Assembly: GCA_030427635.1 (NCBI GenBank)
Contig: JAUIBA010000001.1
Span: forward strand, 248,001-312,000
Length of the DNA stretch: 64,000 bases
Direction: 5' to 3'
Origin: Bacteroidia bacterium
GTDB taxonomy: Bacteria; Bacteroidota; Bacteroidia; Chitinophagales; Chitinophagaceae
Shown here: positions 1 through 9,593 of the stretch, piece after piece
How the letters are laid out: every line of letters begins with the position of its first letter
Numbering within the stretch: the stretch's first letter is position 1
The notes under the pieces: model-generated
The model's database searches: none
Told to the model about the DNA's origin: nothing
What the model saw: only the letters and a program-made list of their open reading frames with translations
Translations under genes and position numbers: made by a program

Positions 1-340
1 CCAGCAGGTCTTCAGCATTATAGGTATTATCCAGGCTGAGCATGGGCACGAGATGGCTCACCGCAGGAAAACGCTCGCTGAGTCCCATAGCTACACGCTG
101 TGTGGGAGAGTCGGGCGTGAGCAGCTGAGGGTGTGCATGTTCCAGCTCTTTCAGCTTACGGAAAAGTGCGTCATATTCCACATCGGCCAGTACCGGCTCA
201 CTGAGTACGTAGTACTTCCAATCGGCATAATTGATACAATCCCTGAGCTGCGCTACAGTGGTTGCAGCATCGGAAGCATCGGCATTCAGTAAATATATGG
301 CCTGTTCATAAAGGCGCTTTTCGTCCTGCTTATCGTACAT
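1..340 (-). CDS. ligA: NAD-dependent DNA ligase LigA, N-terminal part (cut by window edge)
   Basis: This is the N-terminal part, 113 codons, of NAD-dependent DNA ligase, which seals nicks in replication and repair. Reading leftwards from the ATG at 340, it shows the family's Ia NMN-binding domain and start of the adenylation domain: a Y(D)xL block (VEYDALFRKLKELE), HPQLLTPDSPTQRV and HLVPMLSLDNT. The catalytic KxDG lysine, zinc finger, HhH and BRCT parts lie beyond the left edge. The start MYDKQDEKRLYEQA is the first Met that keeps the family's N-terminal helix. The gene upstream (375-3971) is transcribed in the same direction and ends 34 bp before it. Identity is firm; completeness cannot be judged. 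Confidence 0.93.
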   Translation of the reverse strand, partial: MYDKQDEKRLYEQAIYLLNADASDAATTVAQLRDCINYADWKYYVLSEPVLADVEYDALFRKLKELEHAHPQLLTPDSPTQRVAMGLSERFPAVSHLVPMLSLDNTYNAEDLL

Positions 341-374
341 GGCTGCAAAATAAGCAAGTTTGCGCTTGCCTCAT

Positions 375-3300
375 CTACCGCTCATATACCAGACGCACAA
401 CTTTTGCAGCACCTGATACCCCTGTGAACCGACACATATAAAATCCTGATGCCATGTCTGGCAGGGTAACAGAGGTCGCAGGTGTGCTGATATCAAATCG
501 GGCTACTTCGCGGCCATCAATGGTGCTGACAGACAATATACCCGCCTCCGGAGTAGCTATATGCAGCGTACCCTTGCTGGGGTTGGGGAATATGCTGACA
601 CTAACAGCATCTACTGATGTAACAGATGCTGGTTCGCAGGCTTCAGTAGTACGGATGAACAATGAAGCAGTAGCAGTATCGGCACCACAGACATTGGTAA
701 CGATATAGCTCACGGTTACGGCTCCTGACGCTACCGCAGTAACATTGCCGGTAGCGCTGATGGTAGCAATAGCAGCATCTGAGGTACTCCATGTGCCGCC
801 GGTTAAAGTGCTGGCAAAATCTACGATATCGCCGGGGCAGGCAGAGTCGCTACCGGAAACAGTACCTGCTGCGGGCAGAGGATTGACCGTAATATCGGCA
901 AAAGCAGTATCGGCACCGCAGGCATTAGACACACGGTAACGGATAGTAGCAGTACCCGCCACTATGCCGGAAACAACACCGTCGGGAGAAACGACTGCCA
1001 CAACGATATTGCTGCTGTTCCATGTGCCACCGGCTACGGTAGCTGTAAGTGTCATGGTCTGGCCCACACAAAGGTCGCTGCCCCCGGCAATAGCGCCTGC
1101 TGAGGGTAATGCATTGACGGTAACCGGATGTGTGGATGTGATGAGCCCACATACTGATGGGATACTATACTTAACCGTATCAGGACCACCGGCTACACCT
1201 GTGGCAATACCCGATGTGGACACAGAGGCCCGGCCGGTAGTAATGCTCCAGATACCGCCCGGCTCGCTGGCAGAAAGTGATGCGCTGGCAGCTACACATA
1301 AAGATGAGGTTCCGGTAATGGTAGCTGCTGCCGGTGTAGCTACAACCGTTACTACTTTGGTACGGTGGCAGCCGGATGAGTATGTATAGCTGATATAAGT
1401 AGCCCCGGGTACCATGCCAGTTACAACACCTGATGCTGGATCTACTGAAGCAATAAGCGGATTAAAGCTGCTCCAGGTACCCCCTGCCGAGCTGGTGAGG
1501 GTGATGCCGGAGCCTGTGCATACATTGGATGGGCCGGCAATGACTGCAGGTGACGCCTGTACTGTGACGGTGGCATATGACTGGCAGCCAGCACCCAGAG
1601 AATAAGTAATATCAGCAGTGCCGGCAGTGACACCGGTAACTATGCCGGATGATGTGCCTATAGTGGCACTGGCACTACCGCTACTCCATATACCCCCGGC
1701 AGGTGAGCAAACCAGTGTAGTGGATGCATCTTCACAAACAGATGCACTGCCGGAAATAACACCTGGTGCAGGACCTACACTAAAATGCAGCACTCTGTAG
1801 CACCCTGTAGGAAAGCCATAAGTAATGACAGGGTTGCCGATAGCTACACCCGTAACCACACCCGATGCAGAGACGGTAGCCATAGCAACGTCGCTGCTGC
1901 TCCATGTGCCACCTGATGGTGTACTGGACAGCGCCGCAGTACTACCTACACAGGCCGATGTAGCGCCTATGATATTAGTAGGCATAGTATTGACCGTAAC
2001 TACTATAGAGGCATAGCAGCCACCGTGGTAGTATGATATATTGGCAGTGCCTGCTGCAACACCCACTACTACGCCGGTGGTAGAAACAACGGATGCAACG
2101 GATGCATTGCTGGTGCTCCAGATGCCGCCGGGGTTTGCATTGGCAAGAGTGGTGCTACTGGTAGCACAAACAACAGGTGTACCCGTGATAGTGGGGGGAT
2201 TAGGTGACACGGTAAGGGTAGCTGACCGATAACAGCCACCTGGCATAGTATAAGAAATGACACTGGTGCCCGTAACACCGGCAGAGACTACACCAGTGCT
2301 GCTGATAGTGGCGACTGATAAGTTATCACTGCTCCATGTGCCGCCTGCCGTAACACAGTTGAGCGTGCCAATAGTGCCTGCACATAGAGTAAGCGGGCCG
2401 GTGATAAATGCCGGTGTGGAGGATGCTGTAACTATTGCAGAGGCACTGCACCCAACAGATGATACATAGGAAATAACAGTAGTACCCGCAGCCACACCTG
2501 TAACCACACCTGTAAGCGGACCAATGCCTGCAACTGATGGGGTACTGCTGGTCCATGAGCCGCCGGTAGAGGCAATAGACAGGGTAGTGGTAGCGCCTGT
2601 ACAAACTACCAGTGAGCCGGTAATACTGCCTGCTCCGCCATTGACGGTAACAACTGCAGTAGCGCTTACTACACCGCATGAGCCTGAATGTGTATAAGTA
2701 ATAGTAGCCGTACCCGGAGCGTTTCCGGTAACAACACCTGTGGCGCTGCCTACGGAGGCTATGGTATTGTTACTGCTGCTCCATGTGCCGCCAGCTACAA
2801 AATCGCTGAGGGTAGTAGTGCTGCCGGTACATACCGTAAAAGTACCTGTAACGGGTGCAATATTATTATTGAACTTCATTACAGTGGCGTGACCACCTAC
2901 ATCGCCATCGGTATAGGCAGTGTATATGGTGCCGTTAGGTGAGGCAGAGATAGTATTGTTAGAAGTGGAGCCGGTAGAGAAGTTGGCGGCACCTACCAAA
3001 GACCAGTTGCCAGCGGTATATTTTACCACAGTAGCTTCATCACCTGCAAACCAGTCTACATAGCTGATATAGAGCCCGCCACCGGCATCTGATACAATTT
3101 CGGTAAAGTCGGCACGGTCAGGAGAAATGCCCGGTGTGCCTGCTGCTACCCATGCCAGCCCGTCGAACTTCATTGCAGTAGCTCTGCGGCCGTTGGTCCA
3201 GTCGGAGAATACAACGAATGGCGTATCGTTAGAGAATGCGATAGATGTATAGGCCGCCTGCCCGTCAGAAAAACCAGGTACACCTACTACAACCCATGAT

Positions 3301-3971
3301 GTACCATTGAACCTCATAACGGTAGCCTTGTTACTGTTGTCCCAGTCCTGAAACACGACATAGGGTACACCAGCACTGTTTATAGCCAGTTTTATATCTG
3401 TAACCTCATCGGCAGAAAAACCAGCAGTACCTACATTGACCCATGTAGCACCGTCAAACTTCATAACGGTAGCCTTCTTGCTGTTGCCCCAGTCAATAAA
3501 TGAGACATATGGTGTCCCTGAGGCATCAAGTGCAATACTGGTTTTCTCTGCCTTCCCGGCAGAGAAGCCCGGAATACCTATGTTTTCCCAGAAGGTACCA
3601 TTGAACTTTTTAACTGTGGCCTGATAGAGCGCATTTTCGTCCATATATACTACATATGGATTGCCGAAGTTGTTTACAGCAATGGAAGTATAGTCGGCAC
3701 GGGCGGCAGAGAAGCCTGCCAGACCTACATCGGCCCAGACACCGGATGTGAACTTCTTTACTGTAGCTTTGAATCCTGCATTTTCGTCCATATATGCTAT
3801 ATATGGCGTGCCGGATGATGGATCGGATGCGATGGATGTAAATAATGCCCCACCAGCCGAGAAGCCGGGAGTACCCTCATTATTCCATACAAAACACTGT
3901 GCCACGGACAGCCGGGGCAAAACAGCAAGTGCGATAGTGATAATACACAGCTTGTATAAACCTGCTCTCAT
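375..3971 (-). CDS. Secreted T9SS cargo protein: beta-propeller plus ten Ig-like repeats
   Basis: A 1,198-residue exported protein of unknown ligand. Residues 1-24 are a signal peptide ending in SVAQ. About residues 25-385 contain seven repeats of roughly 50 residues (TSIA...PYVVYxD...ATVMKF...W..VG..GFS), as expected for a seven-bladed beta-propeller. About residues 390-1110 contain ten tandem repeats of about 70 residues with the pattern Cx(10)GGTWSS...A.VS..GVVTG...GTA.I.Y....C, which resemble BIG_2/Ig-like domains with one conserved cysteine pair each. The last 75 residues (VSIFPNPSKG... ending in LVYER) form a type A T9SS sorting domain, so the protein should be secreted or anchored at the cell surface. 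A role in adhesion or binding is an inference; no catalytic motif is seen. Confidence 0.85.
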   Translation of the reverse strand: MRAGLYKLCIITIALAVLPRLSVAQCFVWNNEGTPGFSAGGALFTSIASDPSSGTPYIAYMDENAGFKATVKKFTSGVWADVGLAGFSAARADYTSIAVNNFGNPYVVYMDENALYQATVKKFNGTFWENIGIPGFSAGKAEKTSIALDASGTPYVSFIDWGNSKKATVMKFDGATWVNVGTAGFSADEVTDIKLAINSAGVPYVVFQDWDNSNKATVMRFNGTSWVVVGVPGFSDGQAAYTSIAFSNDTPFVVFSDWTNGRRATAMKFDGLAWVAAGTPGISPDRADFTEIVSDAGGGLYISYVDWFAGDEATVVKYTAGNWSLVGAANFSTGSTSNNTISASPNGTIYTAYTDGDVGGHATVMKFNNNIAPVTGTFTVCTGSTTTLSDFVAGGTWSSSNNTIASVGSATGVVTGNAPGTATITYTHSGSCGVVSATAVVTVNGGAGSITGSLVVCTGATTTLSIASTGGSWTSSTPSVAGIGPLTGVVTGVAAGTTVISYVSSVGCSASAIVTASSTPAFITGPLTLCAGTIGTLNCVTAGGTWSSDNLSVATISSTGVVSAGVTGTSVISYTMPGGCYRSATLTVSPNPPTITGTPVVCATSSTTLANANPGGIWSTSNASVASVVSTTGVVVGVAAGTANISYYHGGCYASIVVTVNTMPTNIIGATSACVGSTAALSSTPSGGTWSSSDVAMATVSASGVVTGVAIGNPVITYGFPTGCYRVLHFSVGPAPGVISGSASVCEDASTTLVCSPAGGIWSSGSASATIGTSSGIVTGVTAGTADITYSLGAGCQSYATVTVQASPAVIAGPSNVCTGSGITLTSSAGGTWSSFNPLIASVDPASGVVTGMVPGATYISYTYSSGCHRTKVVTVVATPAAATITGTSSLCVAASASLSASEPGGIWSITTGRASVSTSGIATGVAGGPDTVKYSIPSVCGLITSTHPVTVNALPSAGAIAGGSDLCVGQTMTLTATVAGGTWNSSNIVVAVVSPDGVVSGIVAGTATIRYRVSNACGADTAFADITVNPLPAAGTVSGSDSACPGDIVDFASTLTGGTWSTSDAAIATISATGNVTAVASGAVTVSYIVTNVCGADTATASLFIRTTEACEPASVTSVDAVSVSIFPNPSKGTLHIATPEAGILSVSTIDGREVARFDISTPATSVTLPDMASGFYMCRFTGVSGAAKVVRLVYER

Positions 3972-4164
3972 AGATAAATATTTTCAGGTTAATCAACGAC
4001 ATAACAAGTATATCGTATATTTTATTTCGTTCGTAAAGTTAATACGTTGGTCAGGAGTTTTGGTGGGAAATACCAAAAATATAATGTGGTGTGCGTAATA
4101 AACACATATAAATATTGCACTTAAGTAACTGCGTGCCGGGAAGGATGCCTGTGTATAAATATAA

Positions 4165-4192
4165 CCGCCGCTACCGGAAAGGGTAGCGGCGG
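4165..4192 (-). terminator. Intrinsic terminator downstream of fumC
   Basis: A GC-rich hairpin with arms CCGCCGCTACC (4165-4175) and GGTAGCGGCGG (4182-4192) and a six-base loop lies 28 bp past the fumC stop. On the minus strand it is followed by a T/A-rich tract, so it should end fumC transcription. Confidence 0.75.
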
Positions 4193-4219
4193 CTTATAAA
4201 TACTTATGTGCGGTTATGG

Positions 4220-5623
4220 TTATCCGTTGATTTCGCCCACCATATCGGCAGGGTTTACCCAATTGTCAAAATCCTCGGCAGAAACATACCCCAGCTCTAT
4301 AGCAGTCTCTTTCAGCGTTTTGCCCTGCTTGTGTGCCGTCTGTGCTATTTCGGCAGCTTTGTAGTAACCAATCTTTGTATTGAGTGAGGTAACCAGCATC
4401 AGTGAGTTATTCACATGCTTTCGGATGTTATCTTCCAGTGGACGCAGCCCCTCTGCACACTTATCATTGAATGAAACACAACCCTCACCTATGAGGCGCG
4501 CACTGTGCAGGAAGTTATAAATCATTACCGGCTTAAACACGTTAAGCTCAAAATGGCCATTGCTGCCACCTATGCTGATAGCCACATCATTGCCCATAAC
4601 CTGTGCGGCAATCATAGTAAGCGCCTCGCACTGTGTAGGGTTAACCTTACCTGGCATGATAGATGAGCCCGGCTCATTGTCAGGGATGTAAAGCTCTCCT
4701 ATACCAGAGCGTGGACCGGAGCTGAGCATACGGATATCGTTAGCTATCTTCATAAGGCTAACGGCAACTGTTTTAAGCGCACCGTGTGCCTCTACAATGG
4801 CATCGTGAGCAGCAAGGCTTTCGAACTTATTTTCGGCAGTAACGAAAGGCAGACCGGTAAGCTGCGCTATATTCTCTGCTACTTTTACAGCATAACCTTT
4901 AGGCGTATTGATGCCCGTACCTACGGCAGTGCCACCCAGCGCCAGCTCGCTAAGGTGAGCAAGGCTGTTATTGATAGCACGCAGACCGTGATCCAGCTGA
5001 GAAACGTAACCGCTCAGTTCCTGACCAACGGTGAGTGGGGTAGCATCCATAAAATGGGTACGACCTATCTTCACCACATGCATGAATTCCTTTGACTTTG
5101 CAGCAAGGGTATTGCGCAGCTTAGTGATACCCGGGATAGTTACATCAATGAGCATTTTATATGCTGCAATGTGCATGGCCGTAGGGAAAGTATCATTAGA
5201 CGACTGTGATTTATTCACATCATCGTTTGGGTGTACAAACTTATCCTTGTCGGTAAGCTGGCCGCCATTCATAACGTGAGCGCGGTAGGCTACCACCTCA
5301 TTCACATTCATGTTGCTCTGTGTACCAGAGCCGGTCTGCCACACTACGAGGGGGAATTCATTGTCGAGCTTACCTTCCAGTATCTCATCACACACCTTAC
5401 CTATAAGCGCAGACTTTTCTGCAGGGAGTACACCCAGCTCACTGTTAGTGATGGCTGCTGCTTTCTTCAGATACGCAAATGCCTGAATGATTTCCTTAGG
5501 CATGCGGTTGATGTCCTGAGCTATCTTGAAGTTTTCGATAGAGCGCTGTGTCTGCGCGCCATAATAGGCATTAACGGGCACTTTCACTTCGCCCATTGTG
5601 TCTTTCTCAATTCTGAATTCCAT
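4220..5623 (-). CDS. fumC: Class II fumarate hydratase
   Basis: Fumarase C, 467 residues, interconverts fumarate and malate in the TCA cycle in the cytoplasm without an iron-sulfur cluster. The family signature [11 protein letters not shown] is present, with upstream [13 protein letters not shown] and the region [16 protein letters not shown] that carries the active-site histidine. I placed the start at 5623 ([16 protein letters not shown]), because homologues begin there and the extra 46 upstream codons are low-complexity and overlap the promoter. The gene is monocistronic, with its own promoter box and terminator. Confidence 0.95.
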   Translation of the reverse strand: MEFRIEKDTMGEVKVPVNAYYGAQTQRSIENFKIAQDINRMPKEIIQAFAYLKKAAAITNSELGVLPAEKSALIGKVCDEILEGKLDNEFPLVVWQTGSGTQSNMNVNEVVAYRAHVMNGGQLTDKDKFVHPNDDVNKSQSSNDTFPTAMHIAAYKMLIDVTIPGITKLRNTLAAKSKEFMHVVKIGRTHFMDATPLTVGQELSGYVSQLDHGLRAINNSLAHLSELALGGTAVGTGINTPKGYAVKVAENIAQLTGLPFVTAENKFESLAAHDAIVEAHGALKTVAVSLMKIANDIRMLSSGPRSGIGELYIPDNEPGSSIMPGKVNPTQCEALTMIAAQVMGNDVAISIGGSNGHFELNVFKPVMIYNFLHSARLIGEGCVSFNDKCAEGLRPLEDNIRKHVNNSLMLVTSLNTKIGYYKAAEIAQTAHKQGKTLKETAIELGYVSAEDFDNWVNPADMVGEING

Positions 5624-5661
5624 AAAAGCGTATGTATTGTGTTTTTGTATTGTTTGCGGCG

Positions 5662-5669
5662 CAAAGGTA
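5662..5669 (-). promoter_or_regulatory. Bacteroidota -7 box of fumC
   Basis: The minus strand reads TACCTTTG, an exact match to the Bacteroidota sigma-ABfr -7 consensus TAnnTTTG, followed by CGCC. It lies 38 bp upstream of the chosen fumC ATG. The -33 position reads TTCA rather than TTTG, so the upstream element is weak. Confidence 0.6.
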
Positions 5670-5806
5670 CGAGAGTATGCCGGTAAAGTGAAGTTTCGTG
5701 TATGGTATAAAGATTGATGCCTGTTAAAGCTGTGATACAGATTACTGTAAACATCATGCACACGCCATAATACAAATGATGTTACCTTTAAGACTAAACG
5801 TCTATT

Positions 5807-6040
5807 ATGTGGCAGGAAACAGACAATAAGCTATACCGGAAGTTTTCATTTAAGAATTTCAGTGAGGCATTTGCCTTTATGACAAGGGTAGCACTGGCGG
5901 CAGAAAAGCAGGACCATCACCCTACATGGACCAATACCTGGAATACTGTGGAGATATGGCTGTGCAGCCACGATGCAGGAAATACGGTAACTGAACGGGA
6001 CCATAAACTGGCAAAAACAATAGACCAGCTGATTAACTAA
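5807..6040 (+). CDS. Pterin-4a-carbinolamine dehydratase family protein (short)
   Basis: A 77-residue member of the PCD/DCoH family (4a-hydroxytetrahydrobiopterin dehydratase), which dehydrates the pterin product of aromatic amino acid hydroxylases. The diagnostic core is visible: [19 protein letters not shown] with the paired histidines, then [21 protein letters not shown]. It is shorter than the usual 95-110 residues and lacks the N-terminal strand. No aromatic amino acid hydroxylase is in the window, so its partner is unknown. A role in pterin or molybdopterin metabolism is possible. Confidence 0.85.
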   Translation: MWQETDNKLYRKFSFKNFSEAFAFMTRVALAAEKQDHHPTWTNTWNTVEIWLCSHDAGNTVTERDHKLAKTIDQLIN

Positions 6041-6072
6041 GATTACCAGGAAACCGGAGTGGGGTAGTGCTA

Positions 6073-7104
6073 CTAGGCTTCTTCCCGTATCCGAGAAATG
6101 GATAGCGGCTCGCGGGTTACGTGCTGCTCCAGATAGTCATTTAGCTTGTAAGAGTAATCGTTAAGCTCCCCGGCGGTCTCAATAAGATAAGAGATATACT
6201 CCTGATATGCTGTAGGGTCTGCAGGCTGCTCTTCGCGAAGCAGATACAACAGCCCTTGTAGTGTGGCAATAGGCCTGCGTATCTCATGTGAAACCATGAA
6301 CAGCATCTGTTCCAGCGATTTCTGATACATTTTCCGGTCTTCCTCCATCTCCTTTTGCTTATTGATGAGCACCCGGAGTGACAGGTAACCGGTTATATGC
6401 TTGCGGGTATCTTTGATGGGGATAATAACTGAGTTTACCCAATATATACTGCCATCCTTAGCAACATTTTTTATCTCGCCGGTCCACATTCTTCCGGAAG
6501 CGATTGTCCGCCACATGTTGGCAAAAAATGCACGGGGGTGATGGCCGGAATTAACTATATTATGTGTCTTGCCGTGAATCTCCCGTTGTGTGTATTTTGA
6601 AATGGCACAGAAATTACGATTGGCATAGTTGATAACTCCTTTTTCATCAGTAATGGTACAGATAATGTGAGAGTCGATAGCTGTTTTAAATGCAGTGAGT
6701 GTATTGAAAAGCTTTTCCCTGTCCTGTTTTATCTCTATAGTGTCATTGACATTTCTGCCTACGACCATTACTTCTACCAGGCAACCATCGGCATCGAACA
6801 GACCTGTAGCTTTCCATTGAACCCATTCTTTATAGTTTTCAGGGCCCGACTTTATAGTGAAAGAAACAGAGGGGGCTTGTGGCGTCATAGACTGAATCTG
6901 ACTTTCATACCACCGTGCACGATCTTCAGCAAAACCATGTGTATAATCCTGGCCTATCTGGTCTTCTTCTGAAGACCGCCATAAGTCCAGGTAAGCCTTA
7001 TTTACCAGCTTTTTTTTACGGTCAGCTCCTATTATCAGAATATAGTCGTCGGAGTTGAGCAACAGGTTATATCTGAGGTCTCTGATATCCGTTTTTTCAA
7101 TCAT
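6073..7104 (-). CDS. PAS-PAS-DHp sensor protein lacking a histidine kinase ATPase domain
   Basis: A 343-residue soluble sensor-like protein. Two PAS domains can be seen (about residues 10-130 and 140-250; the second has the typical HPRAFFANMWRTIASGRMW and KDGSIYWVNSVIIPI blocks). A histidine kinase dimerisation segment follows, with an intact H-box (FMVSHEIRRPIATLQG) at about residue 275. The protein ends about 60 residues later with a normal stop, and no N, G1 or G2 boxes follow in any frame of the next 160 bp on that strand. It may be a phosphotransfer or heterodimer partner, or a degraded kinase. Two inverted repeats precede it (7133-7230). Confidence 0.8.
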   Translation of the reverse strand: MIEKTDIRDLRYNLLLNSDDYILIIGADRKKKLVNKAYLDLWRSSEEDQIGQDYTHGFAEDRARWYESQIQSMTPQAPSVSFTIKSGPENYKEWVQWKATGLFDADGCLVEVMVVGRNVNDTIEIKQDREKLFNTLTAFKTAIDSHIICTITDEKGVINYANRNFCAISKYTQREIHGKTHNIVNSGHHPRAFFANMWRTIASGRMWTGEIKNVAKDGSIYWVNSVIIPIKDTRKHITGYLSLRVLINKQKEMEEDRKMYQKSLEQMLFMVSHEIRRPIATLQGLLYLLREEQPADPTAYQEYISYLIETAGELNDYSYKLNDYLEQHVTREPLSISRIREEA

Positions 7105-7132
7105 CTACAATTTCCCCTTAGTATGCACAATA

Positions 7133-7157
7133 AAGGGGCTGTTAACAACAGTCCCTT
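7133..7157. repeat. Inverted repeat in leader of the PAS-DHp gene
   Basis: Arms AAGGGGCTGTT (7133-7143) and AACAGTCCCTT (7147-7157) pair with one G-T wobble around a three-base loop. It sits 29 bp upstream of the PAS-DHp start and could act as an mRNA hairpin or operator. Confidence 0.5.
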
Positions 7158-7206
7158 ACCTGAAGCGTGCGAATGTAAGCATGACCAGTGATATTAACGC
7201 GCATAA

Positions 7207-7230
7207 AATATCATGTAACTACATGATATT
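7207..7230. repeat. Perfect palindrome between bshA and the PAS-DHp gene
   Basis: Arms AATATCATGTA (7207-7217) and TACATGATATT (7220-7230) are exact inverse complements around two bases. A second overlapping pair, CATGACCA and TGGTCATG (about 7181-7188 and 7229-7236), uses the right flank. There is no T-run, so an operator is as likely as a terminator for bshA. Confidence 0.55.
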
Positions 7231-7267
7231 GGTCATGTTAACATTCAAAATAACAACAGAGGGGCAA

Positions 7268-8407
7268 TCAGGAGCGTTTGTAACCTGCTACTACATCTTT
7301 ATACAGCTGCTCGTACTGCGGAATGATGTGCTGCTTTTCAAAGCGGCGCGCCTGAGCCAGAGCAGCTTTTTTGAAATGATGCAGGGTGTTATCGTCTGAA
7401 AGGATTTTCAACGCATTGGCTGCCATATCGCTGGTATTACCTACTTCTGACATGAAGCCGGTCTTGCCCTGTATATTGATTTCAGGCAGGCCACCTGCAT
7501 TTGTAGAAATGACGGGTACACCACAGGCCATGGCCTCCAGGGCAGAAAGACCAAAGCTTTCTGTGGCAGACGGGAGGATAAACAGATCGGCTATGCTCAG
7601 TATTTCACTGATCTGCTCCTGCTTGCCCAGGAAGCGGATGTCGTTATAAAGTCCCATACTGCGTGCCAGCTCTTCTACGGTCTGGCGCTCAGGGCCATCA
7701 CCTATCATCAGTAGCTTGGCCGGGATACTCTTTTTCACTTCGGCAAATATATTCACCACATCGGGTACACGTTTTACTGTACGGAAGTTAGAAACGTGTG
7801 CCAGAATGCGCTCTCCTTCAGGCGCCAGCATCTGCTTGAAGTGATTCTTATCGGACTGGTGAAAACGTTTTACATCCACAAAGTTGTGAATGACATGTAT
7901 TTCCTTTTCTATATTGAATGAGCGCAGCGTTTCCTCCCGCAGATTATCAGATACAGCCGTAATAGCATCAGACTCATTGATGGAGAATGCAACTACCGGC
8001 GCATAGGTGGCATCACGACCTACAAGCGTAATATCGGTGCCGTGAAGCGTAGTAATAAATGGAATATCCTGCCCCGTCTTACGCAGTATCTGTCGCGCAA
8101 AGTAAGCCGCAGATGCGTGGGGAATGGCGTAGTGCAGATGCAGGATATCCAGCTTCTGATTAGTAATAACGTGAGCCATTGTGCTGGCCAGTGCAGTTTC
8201 ATAGGGTGGAAAGTCAAAAAGAGGGTAGGTAGGCACCTTTACCTCATGGAAATAAAGGTTTGGATGAAAGCTCTGATTGAGCCGGACGGGTTGTTCATAA
8301 GTGATAAAATGAACTTCATATCCTTTGTCGGATAATGCAATACCTAATTCTGTAGCCAGGACACCAGAACCACCAAATGTGGGATAACATACAATTCCTA
8401 TCTTCAT
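7268..8407 (-). CDS. bshA: N-acetyl-alpha-D-glucosaminyl L-malate synthase BshA
   Basis: A GT-B fold glycosyltransferase (GT4), 379 residues, that joins UDP-GlcNAc to L-malate in the first step of bacillithiol synthesis in the cytoplasm. It starts with the characteristic [22 protein letters not shown] and contains [18 protein letters not shown] and [22 protein letters not shown], where the EX7E-type sugar-nucleotide motif lies. The length matches the family. The other bacillithiol genes (bshB, bshC) are not in the window. The divergent neighbour is a PfkB kinase. Confidence 0.93.
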   Translation of the reverse strand: MKIGIVCYPTFGGSGVLATELGIALSDKGYEVHFITYEQPVRLNQSFHPNLYFHEVKVPTYPLFDFPPYETALASTMAHVITNQKLDILHLHYAIPHASAAYFARQILRKTGQDIPFITTLHGTDITLVGRDATYAPVVAFSINESDAITAVSDNLREETLRSFNIEKEIHVIHNFVDVKRFHQSDKNHFKQMLAPEGERILAHVSNFRTVKRVPDVVNIFAEVKKSIPAKLLMIGDGPERQTVEELARSMGLYNDIRFLGKQEQISEILSIADLFILPSATESFGLSALEAMACGVPVISTNAGGLPEINIQGKTGFMSEVGNTSDMAANALKILSDDNTLHHFKKAALAQARRFEKQHIIPQYEQLYKDVVAGYKRS

Positions 8408-8569
8408 TACGCTGTCTGTTACTGCCGGGCATTACCAATAATACCCATAAACGACTGCAAATATCAACAGTATTGGCTTTCCATCCTTAATATGCGTATC
8501 AGAATTAACGATACTGCAACGCAGGTATCAATACTGTACGATGGATTTAAGTTCCTGAAAGTTATCTAT

Positions 8570-8577
8570 TACATTTG
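8570..8577 (+). promoter_or_regulatory. -7 box of the PfkB kinase gene
   Basis: TACATTTG matches TAnnTTTG exactly, with TTTA at 8546-8549 in the -33 position (20-bp spacing, three of four bases). The start codon is 17 bp downstream. Confidence 0.6.
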
Positions 8578-8594
8578 CACAAAATTTTATTGTA

Positions 8595-9512
8595 ATGTCA
8601 TTACTTATAGTAGGTACCATGGCTTTTGATGCCCTGGAAACACCATTTGGTAAGGTAGACCGCATTGTGGGCGGCTCTGCTACGTATGCAGCTCTTGCAG
8701 CTTCGAACTTTACAACCCCCATCTATCAGGTGTCTATAGTGGGTGGAGATTTCCCTGAGGAAGAAATGGAAGCACTGTCGTCGCGCGGTGTAGCGCTGGA
8801 AGGTGTGGAAATAGTACCTGATGAGAAAAGCTTTTTCTGGAGTGGCAGGTATCATATGGATATGAATACCCGCGACACGCTGGTTACCGACCTGAATGTA
8901 CTGGCCCGCTTTGACCCTAAGATTCCGGCCAGCTATCAGAATGCTGAGTATGTGATGCTGGGTAACCTGGCGCCTGCTGTACAGATGAGTGTACTGGACC
9001 AGCTGCAGAACCGTCCTAAACTGGTAATCATGGATACCATGAACTTCTGGATGGATATAGCCATGGACGACCTGCGCAAGGTACTGGCCAAGGTGGATCT
9101 GCTGATGGTGAATGACAGTGAAGCACGCCAGCTGAGTGGTGAATACTCTCTGGTAAAAGCTGCTAAGAAAATACAGCAGATGGGACCTAAATATATCATC
9201 ATCAAAAAAGGTGAACATGGTGCACTGCTGTTCTATAATGAGTCTATATTCTCTGCCCCTGCGCTGCCGCTGGAAGATGTATTTGACCCGACTGGTGCCG
9301 GTGATACATTTGCCGGTGGATTCATAGGCTATCTGGCACGTATCAATGACATCTCATTTGAGAGCATGAAAGCGGGTATCATAGCCGGATCGGCAATGGC
9401 ATCGTACTGTGTAGAGAAATTCGGACCTACACGTCTCAAAGAAATCAATGCTGAAGATATCAGCTGCCGCATCAATGAGTTTATTTCACTGGCTAATTTT
9501 GAAGTGAGATAA
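8595..9512 (+). CDS. PfkB/ribokinase family sugar kinase
   Basis: A 305-residue cytoplasmic carbohydrate kinase of the PfkB family. The N-terminal glycine pair that closes over the sugar (GGSATYAALAAS) and the C-terminal signature DPTGAGDTFAGGF, with the catalytic Asp and anion hole, are both intact. The substrate cannot be read from sequence; close families include inositol, adenosine and fructose kinases. It is a single gene, divergent from bshA, and ends at a strong bidirectional terminator. Confidence 0.88.
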   Translation: MSLLIVGTMAFDALETPFGKVDRIVGGSATYAALAASNFTTPIYQVSIVGGDFPEEEMEALSSRGVALEGVEIVPDEKSFFWSGRYHMDMNTRDTLVTDLNVLARFDPKIPASYQNAEYVMLGNLAPAVQMSVLDQLQNRPKLVIMDTMNFWMDIAMDDLRKVLAKVDLLMVNDSEARQLSGEYSLVKAAKKIQQMGPKYIIIKKGEHGALLFYNESIFSAPALPLEDVFDPTGAGDTFAGGFIGYLARINDISFESMKAGIIAGSAMASYCVEKFGPTRLKEINAEDISCRINEFISLANFEVR

Positions 9513-9537
9513 GCACTTAAAATGTGTACAACATGTA

Positions 9538-9566
9538 AACAGGCGGGAGTAATGCTCCCGCCTGTT
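9538..9566. terminator. Bidirectional terminator between PfkB kinase and ACBP genes
   Basis: Perfect 12-bp arms AACAGGCGGGAG (9538-9549) and CTCCCGCCTGTT (9555-9566) around TAATG, between two convergent genes. T-rich sequence follows on the plus strand. Confidence 0.8.
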
Positions 9567-9593
9567 CGTTTTATAAGGATAACCGAATGGTTA

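Noticed and set aside
375-3000. Regular DNA repeats as a CRISPR or tandem satellite array
   Set aside because: They are degenerate ~210-bp units that keep one reading frame and encode Ig-like domains.
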